A stretch of 64,000 nt of DNA from Nitrospira lenta. GTDB lineage: Bacteria; Nitrospirota; Nitrospiria; Nitrospirales; Nitrospiraceae. The stretch covers positions 19,393 through 83,392 of the forward strand of contig CAMBDY010000009.1 in assembly GCA_945865525.1 (NCBI GenBank). Reading direction: 5' to 3'. The position numbers were made by a program, and so were the translations under genes. Shown here piece by piece: positions 18,647 through 29,075 of the stretch; position 1 is the stretch's first letter, and each line of letters begins with the position of its first letter. The notes under the pieces were generated by a model. The model worked only from the letters and a program-made list of their open reading frames with translations. It made no database searches and was not told the DNA's origin.

Positions 18647-19900
18647 TCATTTATAGGACTGCAAGGTGCGGGGTGCGAGGGGTCCCAATCCTGTGATGGC
18701 GAGCGAATCCAACGTGAACAATTGACGCCCGACATGGCGTATCTGCGCCTCGCTCACGCGATCGATTGAAGCGAGCATATCGTTCAGTGACATATGCTTT
18801 CCGTAAACCAGTTCATCCTTCGCCAATTTGCTCATGCGGCTGTGCGAGCTCTCCAGACTCAACATTAGGCTCCCCTTCATCTGCGTCTTCGCCCGCGCAA
18901 GCTCTTTCCCACCGATCCCCTTGCTCCCAATCCGTCGAATTTCACGGCAGACGAGGTCCACGACACGATCCACCTCGCTCGGTCGGGTCGCCGCATAGAT
19001 GGTGATCATGCCGCCGTCCGAATAGCCAGCCAGATAGGAATAGATCGAATAGACGAGCCCTCGCTTTTCCCGAACTTCCTGAAATAATCGCGAACTCACA
19101 CTGCCGCCCAGCACGCTGTTGAGTGCATAGAGGGCGTACCGATCCTGATCGCCAGCCGGCACCCCCTTGAGCCCGAGACAGAGATGGACCTGCTCAAACT
19201 TCTTCTTCCGCAGGACGACCCCACCATGTACGTCAGGCGGACGACGCCCGTTGGCCTGGGTGGCTGGTGTGGCGCGACCTTTGCCGAAATATTTTGCGGC
19301 TAGGCCCTCCAGCTCATCCTGCTGAAAATTTCCGGCAATTGACAGCACGGTCTGACTTGGCTGGTAGTAGGTCTCTCGATAGTCCAGCAAATCCTGGCGG
19401 CGTAACCCCCGGATCGTCTGCTCACGACCGAGAATCGGACGGCCCAGCGGATGACGCCTTAGCACTTGCCCCATATGGAGCTCTTGCACGAGATCTTCGG
19501 GATCGTCCTGGACCATGCGGATCTCTTCCAGCACAACCTGTTTTTCTTTTTCGATATCACGGGGGGCGAAACGGGAATGGTGGAACAGATCGGAGAGGAG
19601 TTCGAGCGCGTGGGGCAGTTGCTGGTCCAGCACTTTGACGTAATAGGTCGTCGTCTCGCGCGACGTGAAGGCGTTCATCTCGCCGCCGAGCGCGTCGATT
19701 TCACGCGAGATCTCGGCAGAGGAACGGGTCCGCGTTCCTTTAAAGAGCATGTGCTCGATGAAGTGGGCGTAGCCGGCTTGGGCAGGCTGCTCGTCCCGCG
19801 ACCCGGTGTTGACCCAGACCCCAACGGTGACCGACTTCAATGTCGGTATCCGTTCCGTGACGACCCGCACCCCGTTGTCCAGGACGAGCTGACGATACAA
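18647..19900 (-). CDS. M16 (insulinase/processing-peptidase) family zinc protease
   Basis: A 417-residue single-unit M16 peptidase. The inverted zinc motif HFIEH (residues 46-50) in AQAGYAHFIEHMLFKG is intact, with GGEMNAFTSRETTTYY and the downstream glutamate block EKEKQVVLEEI; the second half has the R/Y substrate-binding segment EVREKRGLVYSIYSYLAGY. No signal peptide, so probably cytoplasmic like Bacillus MlpA/YmxG, which also lies near pnp. The start is TTG at 19900, 5 nt after the pnp stop, without a good ribosome-binding site; translational coupling to pnp is likely. Confidence 0.93.
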   Translation of the reverse strand: MYRQLVLDNGVRVVTERIPTLKSVTVGVWVNTGSRDEQPAQAGYAHFIEHMLFKGTRTRSSAEISREIDALGGEMNAFTSRETTTYYVKVLDQQLPHALELLSDLFHHSRFAPRDIEKEKQVVLEEIRMVQDDPEDLVQELHMGQVLRRHPLGRPILGREQTIRGLRRQDLLDYRETYYQPSQTVLSIAGNFQQDELEGLAAKYFGKGRATPATQANGRRPPDVHGGVVLRKKKFEQVHLCLGLKGVPAGDQDRYALYALNSVLGGSVSSRLFQEVREKRGLVYSIYSYLAGYSDGGMITIYAATRPSEVDRVVDLVCREIRRIGSKGIGGKELARAKTQMKGSLMLSLESSHSRMSKLAKDELVYGKHMSLNDMLASIDRVSEAQIRHVGRQLFTLDSLAITGLGPLAPRTLQSYK

Positions 19901-19905
19901 AATAG

Positions 19906-22023
19906 TTACCCGGCAGACGGCCCAGAGGTTGCGCCCTCGGCCGGAGCCGGCATGGCTTCCTTGCGGCTGAGACGGATCTTCCCTTGACGGTCCACTTCCA
20001 TGACCTTCACCAGGATTTGGTCCCCTTCCTTCACTTCGTCAGAGACCGCCTGAACCCGATGATGCGCCAGCTGCGAAATATGTACTAATCCGTCGGTCCC
20101 CGGAAGGACCTCGACAAAGGCGCCGAAGTCCATGATCTTCCGGACCGTGCCCGTGTAGATCTTCCCGATCTCGACTTCTTCGGTAATCCGGTTGATCATG
20201 CCCTTAGCCTTTTCGGCCGACGCGCCATCGACCGACGCGATCGTCACGGTTCCGCTGTCATCAACGTTAATTTTCACTCCGCAATCGGCAATGATACTGC
20301 GGATTGTTTTCCCGCCCGGCCCGATGATCTCACGAATCTTGTCCTGCTTAACCTTCATCGTGAAAATCCGCGGCGCATAGGCCGACAACGTGGCTCGTGG
20401 GGCTTGCAGCGCTTTCTCCATACACCCCAGAATGTGCAACCGACCGGCCTTCGCCTGCTCCAACGCCTTCTGCATCAGGGCCGACGTAATACCGCCGATT
20501 TTAATATCCATCTGCAAAGCCGTCACCCCCTGCCGCGTGCCACAGACCTTAAAGTCCATGTCGCCGAGGTGGTCTTCCAGTCCGAGAATATCGGACAGGA
20601 TCATGACCCGGTCGCCTTCCTTGATCAATCCCATCGCGATTCCAGCCACGGCCTTGCTGACCGGTACGCCGGCATCCATCAATGCAAGACTGCCCCCACA
20701 GACGGTCGCCATCGACGAAGACCCGTTGGATTCAAGAATGTCAGACACGATCCGAAGCGTGTACGGGAAGGCGTCCTTGCTTGGAATCACCGGGGCCAAT
20801 GCCCGTTCCGCTAAGGCCCCGTGGCCCACTTCGCGGCGTCCCGGTGAGCGAAGCGGCCGCGCCTCGCCGACGCTGAACGGCGGGAAGTTGTAATGGAGCA
20901 TAAACGTCCGCATGTGCTCCCCTTCCAACGCATCGATCCGCTGCTCGTCGTCCGCAGTGCCTAATGTGACGACGGCCAAACTCTGGGTCTCGCCTCTGGT
21001 GAAGATCGCAGAGCCATGCGTCCGCGGCAGCGCGCTAACCTCGCAGGTGATCTGACGAATATCGGCTGGGCCTCGTCCATCCGCGCGCGACCCCTTTTCC
21101 AGGATCATGTTCCGGACTTCGGTATATTCCAGCTCATGGAACACCAGCTTAACGTGCCGCTCCCGATTGGGATCGTCTGCATGCTTCAGCTGCTGAACAG
21201 CGTGGCTCTTAACCTCGTCCAACTTCTCCTGCCGGGCCGACTTGTTCGGGATCATGATGGCATCGCGAATCCCCTGCGCGACCAACGCCTTCACTTGCCC
21301 CGCCAGCGCCGCGTCGATCTGCTCCTTTACGACTTTCCGCTTCGGCTTGCCGGCACGGGCTTGCAGCTCGCGAATCTTGGCCACAATCTTCTTGATCTCG
21401 CCATGGGCCAGTTCAATCGCTTCCAGCATCACGGCTTCGGACAATTCGCTTGCCCCCGCCTCAACCATCATGACTGCATCGGCCGTGCCCGCCACTACGA
21501 GGTGCAACTCGCTCTTCGCCACCGCCTCAAGGTCAGGATTCACCACAAACTTGCCGTCCACCCGGCCGATTCGCACACCGGCGATCGGATTGTCGAAGGG
21601 GATGTTCGAAACGGTCAGGGCTGCGGAAGACGCAATGATGGCGAGGATGTCCGAGGAGCCGGTCTGATCGACTGAAAGGACTGACGCGATGACTTGCGTC
21701 TCGAAGTAATACCCTTCTGGAAACAGCGGGCGGAGCCCCCGATCGATCTGCCGGCTGGTCAGCACGGCTTTTTCAGATGGACGCGCTTCTCGCTTGAAGT
21801 AGCCGCCAGGTATCTTTCCCGCGGCGAATGATTTTTCCTGATAGTCGACCGTGAGGGGCAGGAAATCGATACCGGGTTTGGCGACCTGTGCGGCAACGGC
21901 GGTGGCCAATACAACGGTATCGCCGTAGGTGGCCCAAATCGACCCATCGGCTTGTCGTGCGACACGGCCGGTCTCAAGTCGCAAGGTGCGACCGGCAATA
22001 TCGATCTCAACTATGTGTACCAT
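19906..22023 (-). CDS. pnp: Polynucleotide phosphorylase
   Basis: 3'-5' phosphorolytic exoribonuclease of the RNA degradosome. The 705-residue protein has two RNase PH domains (first with FLPLTVDYQEKSFAAGKIPGG; second with TRGETQSLAVVTLGT and FPPFSVGEARPLRSPGRREV, including the conserved phosphate-site RPLRSPGRRE), then a KH domain (IREIIGPGGKTIRSII, ~555-600) and an S1 domain (GKIYTGTVRKIMDFGAFVEV, ~625-695). Order and length match the family. It follows rpsO with a processing-type hairpin between, as in enterobacteria. Confidence 0.98.
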   Translation of the reverse strand: MVHIVEIDIAGRTLRLETGRVARQADGSIWATYGDTVVLATAVAAQVAKPGIDFLPLTVDYQEKSFAAGKIPGGYFKREARPSEKAVLTSRQIDRGLRPLFPEGYYFETQVIASVLSVDQTGSSDILAIIASSAALTVSNIPFDNPIAGVRIGRVDGKFVVNPDLEAVAKSELHLVVAGTADAVMMVEAGASELSEAVMLEAIELAHGEIKKIVAKIRELQARAGKPKRKVVKEQIDAALAGQVKALVAQGIRDAIMIPNKSARQEKLDEVKSHAVQQLKHADDPNRERHVKLVFHELEYTEVRNMILEKGSRADGRGPADIRQITCEVSALPRTHGSAIFTRGETQSLAVVTLGTADDEQRIDALEGEHMRTFMLHYNFPPFSVGEARPLRSPGRREVGHGALAERALAPVIPSKDAFPYTLRIVSDILESNGSSSMATVCGGSLALMDAGVPVSKAVAGIAMGLIKEGDRVMILSDILGLEDHLGDMDFKVCGTRQGVTALQMDIKIGGITSALMQKALEQAKAGRLHILGCMEKALQAPRATLSAYAPRIFTMKVKQDKIREIIGPGGKTIRSIIADCGVKINVDDSGTVTIASVDGASAEKAKGMINRITEEVEIGKIYTGTVRKIMDFGAFVEVLPGTDGLVHISQLAHHRVQAVSDEVKEGDQILVKVMEVDRQGKIRLSRKEAMPAPAEGATSGPSAG

Positions 22024-22060
22024 CTGTCTCTCCTCTGGTTAGGCCCCACAGATGCCCACA

Positions 22061-22093
22061 GAGAGGGGCTTGCCCCATGTGCAAGCCCCTCTC
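22061..22093 (-). promoter_or_regulatory. rpsO-pnp intergenic hairpin (likely RNA processing site)
   Basis: GAGAGGGGCTTGC (22061-22073) and GCAAGCCCCTCTC (22081-22093) form a perfect 13-bp stem with a 7-nt loop. No U-tract follows, so it fits a ribonuclease III-type processing or stability element better than a terminator. E. coli has such a site in the same interval and uses it for pnp autoregulation. Confidence 0.65.
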
Positions 22094-22163
22094 CGTGTTC
22101 ACCTGTGCGACTGACGACTACTGCCCGCTGTGGCACCCACTGGCGCCACAGCGAGACGGGATC

Positions 22164-22433
22164 CTACTTTCTGATGCCCAATCGCTCGATCACCGCACGG
22201 TACCGGGCATCGCTCACACCACGAAGATAGTCGAGCAACCGACGACGGCGGCCGACCAACAGCAGGAGGCCACGGCGCGAGTGATGATCTTTCTTGTGCA
22301 GCTTGAAATGCTCCGTTAAATACGTAATCCGGGTGGTGAGCACCGCGATCTGGACTTCCGGTGAACCGGAATCCGTCTCATGCTGCCGATGCTGCTTAAT
22401 TAACTCCGCCTTTGCTTCTTTTAGTAATGCCAT
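22164..22433 (-). CDS. rpsO: 30S ribosomal protein S15
   Basis: Primary 16S rRNA-binding protein of the small subunit, 89 residues from the ATG at 22433 ([15 protein letters not shown]), with AAGGA 5 nt before. Motifs [37 protein letters not shown] and RRRLLDYLR are canonical. Length is the family's usual 89. It sits between truB and pnp in the conserved order. Confidence 0.98.
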   Translation of the reverse strand: MALLKEAKAELIKQHRQHETDSGSPEVQIAVLTTRITYLTEHFKLHKKDHHSRRGLLLLVGRRRRLLDYLRGVSDARYRAVIERLGIRK

Positions 22434-22474
22434 GGGGTTCCTTCCTATTCCTTCCCTCCCTCCGCAACGGAGGG

Positions 22475-23434
22475 TCATCCAACTTGATCGATCAAGACCT
22501 TCTCAACCTTGAGCGCCGTGCCCGAAACCTCCGGACATCTCCCGATCGCAATCAACTGCCCGGCGCGATCATGAAGACGGACTGACTCGTGCACGCGCTG
22601 CGCGCCAGCAACCGTCCCTTCCCACCGCAGAATCTTCGCCAGCGGCACCGGAGCCCCATGTCGCACTCGTTCGGCAGTCTGTTCGTCTACCACCGCAACC
22701 GACAACTGGCGCAACGCCACATCCATCGAAACCAAATCGTCTCCCAACCGGCCGAGGGCATGACGGGCCGCCGCCTCATCCACCGTCAGCGCCCGCTCAA
22801 TCGTCAAGAAACCGACGCGCCGTCGCTCCAACGACAGCATATGGCCGCCGACGCCAAGCGCTTCCCCAAGGTCCGCGCAGAGCGTCCGGATATAGGTTCC
22901 CTTGGAGCAGACGACGTGCAACGTCACATCGCGCCCCTGGATCGCCAACACCTCAAGGGCATGAATGACGATGGGGCGCGCGTCTCGGGCAATCGTTTTA
23001 CCCGCACGCGCGGACTTATACAGAGGCACCCCTGCGATTTTCACCGCAGAATACATCGGCGGGGTTTGCTTGATCGGTCCGCGAAACCGGCCGACCACCT
23101 CATGGATTGCCCCCGCTGTCACCTGACCCGTCGCCCGACTCGCCAGCACCGTTCCCGTCGCATCCTGCGTGTCGGTGGTCTCGCCGAGGCGCAGCACGGT
23201 GCGATATTCCTTGTCCCACTCCACGAGATATTCAGCAATACGGGTTCCCCGGCCAATGAGCACGGGCAGCACACCCGTTGCGGCAGGATCGAGCGTCCCC
23301 GCATGGCCCACCTTCACACCCCCGAGAAGCTGCCGGACCTTGGCCACGACAGCATGCGAGGTCCACCCCGCTTCCTTCTTGATGCTCAGCACGCCATCGG
23401 CAACGACGCCGCTCTGGGCGAGATCCATCATCAT
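22475..23434 (-). CDS. truB: tRNA pseudouridine-55 synthase TruB
   Basis: Makes pseudouridine 55 in the T loop of tRNAs. The 319-residue protein shows [15 protein letters not shown], the catalytic-aspartate motif [69 protein letters not shown] and [18 protein letters not shown]-terminal PUA-like extension (~240-315) is present. It starts 10 nt after rbfA; three consecutive ATGs leave the exact start ambiguous by two codons. Confidence 0.97.
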   Translation of the reverse strand: MMMDLAQSGVVADGVLSIKKEAGWTSHAVVAKVRQLLGGVKVGHAGTLDPAATGVLPVLIGRGTRIAEYLVEWDKEYRTVLRLGETTDTQDATGTVLASRATGQVTAGAIHEVVGRFRGPIKQTPPMYSAVKIAGVPLYKSARAGKTIARDARPIVIHALEVLAIQGRDVTLHVVCSKGTYIRTLCADLGEALGVGGHMLSLERRRVGFLTIERALTVDEAAARHALGRLGDDLVSMDVALRQLSVAVVDEQTAERVRHGAPVPLAKILRWEGTVAGAQRVHESVRLHDRAGQLIAIGRCPEVSGTALKVEKVLIDQVG

Positions 23435-23444
23435 GTCCCCGACG

Positions 23445-23840
23445 CTACAAGGCTGGCGGCGCTTCAGATGCGCCGCCCTCGGCCTCCGTCTTCGCGTGCA
23501 GTTCGTCCAACAGTTTCAACACGCGATCGCCCCGTGGCCCGCTGACATCCATGGTAAACACGATCTCCGGCAGATACCGGAGCGCCACCCGCCGCCCGAG
23601 CTCGCCACGAATAAATCCGCTGGCCTGCTCCAACCCCAGGAGGACCTGCCGCTCTTCTTCTTGCGTGCCCATGGTCGTCACATACACGCGTGCGATCCGC
23701 AGATCGCTCGTCAACTTGACGTCGGTGACGGTCACGGCCTGCACGCGCGGATCCTTGATCTTCCGCATGAGAATGTCGGCCACTTCCATGCGAACTTGAT
23801 CCGCTACACGATCGGCCCGATTGTATCCCGTCTTGGCCAC
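23445..23840 (-). CDS. rbfA: 30S ribosome-binding factor RbfA
   Basis: Assists late 16S rRNA maturation and cold adaptation. The GTG at 23840 gives 131 residues starting MAKTGYNRADRVADQVRMEV, which matches the usual RbfA N-terminus and has GGAGG 5 nt upstream; a longer form from GTG 23873 is possible but has no ribosome-binding site. The KH-like fold is visible from DPRVQAVTVTDVKLTSDLRIARVYVT to RYLPEIVFTMD. It lies between infB and truB in the conserved order. Confidence 0.93.
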   Translation of the reverse strand: MAKTGYNRADRVADQVRMEVADILMRKIKDPRVQAVTVTDVKLTSDLRIARVYVTTMGTQEEERQVLLGLEQASGFIRGELGRRVALRYLPEIVFTMDVSGPRGDRVLKLLDELHAKTEAEGGASEAPPAL

Positions 23841-23890
23841 CGGGCCCTCCACCAGACCTGCCCCTGTCACCACGCTTCTACTCGCAATGC

Positions 23891-26368
23891 TTACAGCTTC
23901 GCCGCGATTTTATCGACCGTATAGGCCTCGATAATATCCCCTGCCTTGATATCATTAAAATTCTCGACGCTAATTCCGCATTCGTAGCCCTGCTGCACTT
24001 CGCGGACATCGTCCTTAAAGCGGCGTAACGACCCGAGCTTACCTTCATAGACCACCACGTTGTCGCGAAGCACCCGGACCCCGACCGCCGCGCGGCTAAT
24101 CGTGCCGTCCTCCACGTAGGCGCCGGCAATGACGCCGGCCTTGGACACCGTGAAGACCTGCCGCACCTCGGCCCGTCCCAGACTCCGCTCCTTGAGCGTC
24201 GGCTCAAGCAGCCCTTCCATCGCGGCCTTAATCTCGGTTATCGCATCGTAAATAATGGTGTACTGCCGGATATCAACGCCCTGCTGTTCGGCCAGGGCGG
24301 ACGCCTTCGGCTCCGGCCTGACATTGAACCCAATCACGATGGCGTTCGACGCGGAAGCCAGCAACACGTCGGACTCCGTAATTCCGCCCACACCGGTGTG
24401 AATGACGCGCAACCGGACTGCGGCGGTCGCCAATTTTTCGACGCTCGCGGTTAAGGCCTCCGCCGACCCCTGAACGTCAGACTTGATCACCAATGCCAAC
24501 TCCTTCACGGAGCCTTCGTTGATCTTGGCAAATAAGTCGTCGAGGGTGACCTTCGCCGACCCGGACAAGCCAGCCGTCCGCTGCTTATGCACCCGATCTT
24601 CCGCAATCTCTCGCGCCACCCGCTCATCCTTCACAACCTGGAAGACATCGCCCGCAGAAGGCACCCCAGGAAGCCCGGCAACTTCAACAGGAATGGAAGG
24701 ACCCGCCACTACCACCTTGGCCCCTGTATGCGTCGTGAGCCCGCGCACTTTTCCACTAAAGACTCCGACGACAAACACATCGCCGACGCGCAAAGTCCCG
24801 CTCTGAACCAGCACCGTCGCCACAGGGCCACGGCCCCGCTCCAGCTTGGCTTCGACGACAACGCCCTTGGCCATCCGATGCGGGTCCGCCTTGAGCTCCA
24901 ACACTTCAGACTGCAGCAGGATCATTTCCAGCAACGTGTCCAAGCCGGTCTTTTCCTTGGCCGACACCTCGACCATAATCGTGTCACCACCCCACGACTC
25001 GGAAATAAGTCCATGTTCGGACAGGGCATTCTTGACACGATCGACGTTCGCGCCGGGCTTATCGATCTTATTAATGGCCACAATCATTGGAACGGATGCG
25101 GCCCGGGCATGATTAATGGCTTCAATCGTTTGTGGCATCACGCCGTCGTCCGCGGCCACAACGAGGATCACGATGTCCGTAATCTTGGCGCCGCGCCCAC
25201 GCATCGCGGTGAAGGCTTCGTGACCCGGCGTGTCCAGAAATGTCACCTGCTTTTCGCGTACCGTCACCGTGTAGGCGCCGATATGCTGCGTAATTCCGCC
25301 AGCCTCACCTTCTGCCACCTTCGTTTGCCGGATCGCATCGAGCAGCGAGGTCTTGCCGTGGTCGACGTGACCCATGATCGTCACGACCGGCGACCGTGAC
25401 TCAAGCTGGGCCGCTTCCTCCGTCTGCACGGCGGACTCCAACAACTCCTCTCCAACCTTCTCTGTCGAGAGATCGAGCTTGATCCCGTTCTCGTCGGCAA
25501 TCATCATGGCCGCGTCCACATTCATCGTCTGATTGAACGTGAGCATCAGGCCCATATCCATCAACTTGCGCATAATGTCGGCTGGGCGCTGGCCAATCAG
25601 CTCGGCAAATTCCTTGACCGTCATGCCGGGCGCATACTTGAAGCCCTTCCGGCGCGGCTTCGTAACTTCCCCTGGCATCGCATGATGGACGTGCTTGCTG
25701 CGATCGTCACGTCGTTGCTGTAATGGAATCGCGCGAACGTCCTGCCAGCGCGCGGCATCCTCGCGAAGACGCAGCTCTTCCTCTTCCCGCGTACGGCCTG
25801 ACTTGCGCGCCTTCTTCTTCAGACCCTCGGCTTGAATCTCTTCAAGGGAGAGCGCTTTCTTTTTCCCGGTGGTCAGATCAACGCTAGGGGCAAGAGCCGG
25901 CTTGGTGCTAGATAGTGGAGGCGGGGCGGTCGCCGTCCCGACGGACGGCATCGGGTCCGACATGACCGTCAGTTCAGGATGCGGCGCGTGCACGGCCGCA
26001 ACTGGCGAAGGCGCGTGGACGTGCAGAGGATCGACGCCCGCGGGCCGCATCTCGGTCATTTCCGATTCGGGCAGCGATGCAGAGTCTTCAGCGGACGCCT
26101 CATCATCACGCTTACGCTTGATCAGAATGCGGCGCTTATCGGCCTTGGCATCCTCGGCCACCACCGGCGCGGCGGGGGCCAACGCCGCCTTACCCGTCGC
26201 TTTCGCGGGAACTTTCGCTTTTGGGCTGAGCTTCGTTAGGACCTTTTGCACCACATCGTCATCCAACGCACTGCTGTGCGACGTGACGGCGATCCCCATC
26301 CGCTTCAAGGCGGGAATAAGTTCGCGATTTTCCATCTCGAGCTGTTTAGCTAATTCGTAAACGCGCAT
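23891..26368 (-). CDS. infB: Translation initiation factor IF-2
   Basis: GTPase delivering fMet-tRNA to the 30S subunit. The 825-residue protein has an N-terminal IF2_N-type segment ([20 protein letters not shown]), a long Ala/Pro/Lys-rich linker, a second IF2_N ([24 protein letters not shown]), then the G domain with G1 GHVDHGKTS (~330), G3 DTPGHEAF and G4 NKIDKPGA, and domains II-IV ending in [15 protein letters not shown]. It follows nusA by 23 nt; the ylxR/L7Ae genes found between nusA and infB in some phyla are absent. Confidence 0.98.
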   Translation of the reverse strand: MRVYELAKQLEMENRELIPALKRMGIAVTSHSSALDDDVVQKVLTKLSPKAKVPAKATGKAALAPAAPVVAEDAKADKRRILIKRKRDDEASAEDSASLPESEMTEMRPAGVDPLHVHAPSPVAAVHAPHPELTVMSDPMPSVGTATAPPPLSSTKPALAPSVDLTTGKKKALSLEEIQAEGLKKKARKSGRTREEEELRLREDAARWQDVRAIPLQQRRDDRSKHVHHAMPGEVTKPRRKGFKYAPGMTVKEFAELIGQRPADIMRKLMDMGLMLTFNQTMNVDAAMMIADENGIKLDLSTEKVGEELLESAVQTEEAAQLESRSPVVTIMGHVDHGKTSLLDAIRQTKVAEGEAGGITQHIGAYTVTVREKQVTFLDTPGHEAFTAMRGRGAKITDIVILVVAADDGVMPQTIEAINHARAASVPMIVAINKIDKPGANVDRVKNALSEHGLISESWGGDTIMVEVSAKEKTGLDTLLEMILLQSEVLELKADPHRMAKGVVVEAKLERGRGPVATVLVQSGTLRVGDVFVVGVFSGKVRGLTTHTGAKVVVAGPSIPVEVAGLPGVPSAGDVFQVVKDERVAREIAEDRVHKQRTAGLSGSAKVTLDDLFAKINEGSVKELALVIKSDVQGSAEALTASVEKLATAAVRLRVIHTGVGGITESDVLLASASNAIVIGFNVRPEPKASALAEQQGVDIRQYTIIYDAITEIKAAMEGLLEPTLKERSLGRAEVRQVFTVSKAGVIAGAYVEDGTISRAAVGVRVLRDNVVVYEGKLGSLRRFKDDVREVQQGYECGISVENFNDIKAGDIIEAYTVDKIAAKL

Positions 26369-26391
26369 GAAGCCTTGACACCTATTCTTCT

Positions 26392-27549
26392 TTAGCCGGC
26401 ATCCGACTCTGCCCGAGCCTGTAACTCCTGCTCCTGGGCTTCTTGTTGCTGACGCAGCGCCTCGGCTTCCTCTACAAAGGCCGCCTGAATATCTTCATCC
26501 CGCTCGGCTTTTTGTTTTTCGTATTCGGTCGCGCTGATGATGTCGATCTTCCAGCCGGTCAGACGGGCGGCCAACCGGACGTTCTGGCCGTTCTTCCCGA
26601 TCGCGAGCGACAACTGGGAATCCCCCACTACGACCAGCGCCGACTTCTTCTCTTCGTCGATGCCGATCTTTTCAATGCTCGCCGGGTTCAACGCTGCCGC
26701 GATAAACACGCGTGGATCGGACGTCCAGGTAATAATGTCAATCTTCTCGCCGCGCAACTCGCGCACGACTGCCTGAACCCGTGACCCCTTAATGCCCACG
26801 CACGCCCCGACCGGATCAACGGCTTTCTCGCGCGACGTCACGGCAATCTTCGTCCGATCGCCGGCCTCCCGCACAATCGCCTTGATCTCGACGATCTTTT
26901 CGAGCACTTCTGGGACTTCTAGTTCAAACAGTTTCGCGACAAACTGCGGATGGCTGCGCGTCAAAATAACCTGCACATCCTTCGGGGTCCGGCGTACTTC
27001 CAGAAGCATGGCCTTGACCCGATCACCGCGCCGATAGGTTTCACGTGGAATCTGTTCCTGAACCGGCAGGACGGCCTCGGTCCTCCCCAGATCCACCAGG
27101 TAGTTCCGGCGCTCCATACCGAGAAGGATGCCGTTGACCAGATCGCCCTGTCGCGTCGAGTACTCTTTTTGTACCGCTTCCCACTCAGCCTCGCGGACCT
27201 TCTGAAAAATCACCTGCTTGGCGGTTTGGGCGGCAATCCGACCCAAATCGTTCATCTCGATCAACGACCCGATTTCGTCCCCGACCTCCGCCTCGCTGTC
27301 GAGCTGGCGCGCCTCCTGCAGCGAGATCTCAGTTTTGGGATTGGTGATCGTCTCGACGATGGTCTTCTTCGAGACAATCGCAATCTCACCCGTCTTGGCG
27401 TTGATCTCGACCTGGATGTTCTCAGTCTGTCCTAACCGCTTCTTAGCCGCCATGAGTAGGGCGGCTTCGATCGCGCCGATCACGCGGCTCTTCTCGATGC
27501 CCTTTGATCGGCCAAGCTCATCAATGACGGAAATTAGTTCACGATTCAT
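26392..27549 (-). CDS. nusA: Transcription termination/antitermination factor NusA
   Basis: RNA polymerase-associated factor for pausing and antitermination. The 385-residue protein has the N-terminal RNAP-binding domain, an S1 domain ([19 protein letters not shown], ~130-200), and two KH domains ([21 protein letters not shown] and [28 protein letters not shown]). The C-terminal acidic repeats of the E. coli protein are missing; instead there is a short Glu/Gln-rich tail, as in many non-enteric bacteria. Located between rimP and infB. Confidence 0.97.
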   Translation of the reverse strand: MNRELISVIDELGRSKGIEKSRVIGAIEAALLMAAKKRLGQTENIQVEINAKTGEIAIVSKKTIVETITNPKTEISLQEARQLDSEAEVGDEIGSLIEMNDLGRIAAQTAKQVIFQKVREAEWEAVQKEYSTRQGDLVNGILLGMERRNYLVDLGRTEAVLPVQEQIPRETYRRGDRVKAMLLEVRRTPKDVQVILTRSHPQFVAKLFELEVPEVLEKIVEIKAIVREAGDRTKIAVTSREKAVDPVGACVGIKGSRVQAVVRELRGEKIDIITWTSDPRVFIAAALNPASIEKIGIDEEKKSALVVVGDSQLSLAIGKNGQNVRLAARLTGWKIDIISATEYEKQKAERDEDIQAAFVEEAEALRQQQEAQEQELQARAESDAG

Positions 27550-27635
27550 AGTTCACTCTCCAACGACTGCCCCTGCAGCCACCCTCCAACAATACGGCGA
27601 TAGACGGCTACCGCGATGATCGACGTCGAAACGGG

Positions 27636-28118
27636 TTAAAACGTGACGACGCGACGCGCTTCAGCGATCGAGTCGAACCCCAGGAGAACCGTCCGCTCAG
27701 GGCGCGGATCACTCACCACCACTGTCACGCCCTGCTCATTCACTGCGGTCAACAGCCCGACCACCCGCCACTGGCTATCAATCGGCTGCCGGAGCTTCAC
27801 GCTCACGCGCCTCCCCACCGCTCGACGATAATCCTGAATCCGTCTAAAGGCCCGATCCAGACCGGGCGAGGAGACTTCCAGCGTATAGGCATGAGGAAAG
27901 GGATCCAGCACATCTAAGGCCGGACTGATCGCGAGATGCGCACGCCCACAATCGTCTACCGTGACACCGTCCGGCTTATCGATATACACACGCACAACGG
28001 ACCGCGAACCTTGCTCCGCGCAAACAAGGTCAACCAATTCCACGCCCAGAGCCCACAGGATAGGCGATACCACCTCGCTGATGCGGTCGACGACCGGTCG
28101 GGACTCCTTCACCGGCAC
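27636..28118 (-). CDS. rimP: Ribosome maturation factor RimP
   Basis: Needed for 30S assembly. The 160-residue form from GTG 28118 has an AGGG-rich leader and starts near the normal family position (MPVKESRPVVDRISEVVSP). Motifs: LGVELVDLVCAEQGSR, VRVYIDKPDGVTVDDCGRAHLAISPALDV and the hallmark YTLEVSSPGLDRAF, then the SH3-like C-terminal domain. The longer in-frame reading would run through a terminator hairpin and is rejected. GTG at 28112 is an alternative. First gene of the rimP-nusA-infB-rbfA-truB-rpsO-pnp-M16 series. Confidence 0.92.
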   Translation of the reverse strand: MPVKESRPVVDRISEVVSPILWALGVELVDLVCAEQGSRSVVRVYIDKPDGVTVDDCGRAHLAISPALDVLDPFPHAYTLEVSSPGLDRAFRRIQDYRRAVGRRVSVKLRQPIDSQWRVVGLLTAVNEQGVTVVVSDPRPERTVLLGFDSIAEARRVVTF

Positions 28119-28161
28119 CCCTAGCCCTGCGTCTTTGGATAACACATACACGTGATCAAAC

Positions 28162-28184
28162 AAAAAAGTGGGCCTGAGCCCACT
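28162..28184 (-). terminator. Terminator between dat operon and rimP
   Basis: Minus strand AGTGGGC-TCAG-GCCCACT followed by a run of six T. It is 49 nt downstream of the dat stop and about 45 nt upstream of rimP, separating the two units. Confidence 0.85.
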
Positions 28185-28233
28185 TCCAATCACCAAACCA
28201 TAGCATGCCTCCTACGCCAAAGCAAGGGGAGCG

Positions 28234-29073
28234 CTAGCCCGCCAAGCCCGTAAAGCCTGCGGCAAGTCGTTGGGTGATCGGTCCAGGCCGCCCATCCTTA
28301 ATGACCTTGCCGTCCACCCGAACGACGGCGAGCACCTCGACGGTAGTCCCCGTGAGAAACACCTCGTCCACGCCGTAGAGATCCGTCTGCGTGATACCAC
28401 ATTCCTGAACCGGCAGCCCTGCCTTCCGAGCCAGCTCTAACACGACGGCTCGTGTGACCCCGGACAAAATCGTCGGCCCCTCCGGAGCGGTCATGATCGT
28501 GCCACCCCGCACCACCATCACGTTGCTGACCGCGCCCTCCGTGATCGAACCCGCTTTGACCAAAATGGCTTCGAAGACCTGAGCCCGCTTCGCCTGCTGA
28601 CGGGCGAACACATTACCCAAGAGATTTAAGCTTTTGATGTCGCACCGGCCCCAGCGGATGTCCTCGATCGTTATCGCCTCCACCCCGTCCGTCTGCATTG
28701 ATCGGCTGAGCGAATGAAGTTCACGAACCGTCATGACGACCGTGGGCACCAGATCCGCCGCGTAGGCATGGTCACGGGGCGCGACCCCTCTGGTCAGCTG
28801 AATGTAAATTTTCGCCTCAGGATAGGCCGCCCGCCTGATCCCTTCTAAAAGATGCTTCGTCCACTCGGCGCGGGAATAGGGTTGAATCAGATCAAGCGCC
28901 GCCGCGCTACGGTCAAGGCGCGCCAGGTGGGCTTCGAGCTCGAAGGGCTGCCCCCGGTAGGTGCGGAGCACTTCATAAATACCGTCGCCGAACTGAAAGC
29001 CCCGATCGTCGATCGAGACCATGGCGTCGGCCGGCGGCATAAACACGCCATTGACGAACGCCACATCCGGCAC
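28234..29073 (-). CDS. dat: D-amino acid transaminase (fold-type IV PLP aminotransferase)
   Basis: A 279-residue class IV aminotransferase. DRGFQFGDGIYEVLRTYRG is the family start. IYIQLTRGVAPRDHAY and DIRWGRCDIKSLNLLGNVFA (PLP lysine in CDIKSLNLL) are the D-alanine transaminase type, as opposed to the IlvE branch; EGAVSNVMVV and LSGVTRAVVLEL follow. Function: interconversion of D-amino acids and 2-oxo acids, supplying D-Glu or D-Ala for peptidoglycan. Branched-chain specificity cannot be excluded. GTG start, 2 nt after the preceding gene, with GGGAG upstream. Confidence 0.88.
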   Translation of the reverse strand: MPDVAFVNGVFMPPADAMVSIDDRGFQFGDGIYEVLRTYRGQPFELEAHLARLDRSAAALDLIQPYSRAEWTKHLLEGIRRAAYPEAKIYIQLTRGVAPRDHAYAADLVPTVVMTVRELHSLSRSMQTDGVEAITIEDIRWGRCDIKSLNLLGNVFARQQAKRAQVFEAILVKAGSITEGAVSNVMVVRGGTIMTAPEGPTILSGVTRAVVLELARKAGLPVQECGITQTDLYGVDEVFLTGTTVEVLAVVRVDGKVIKDGRPGPITQRLAAGFTGLAG

Positions 29074-29075
29074 GG

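Noticed and set aside
28119..28196. In-frame N-terminal extension of rimP
   Set aside because: It would translate through the dat terminator hairpin and its T-tract, and RimP homologues start near the chosen GTG.
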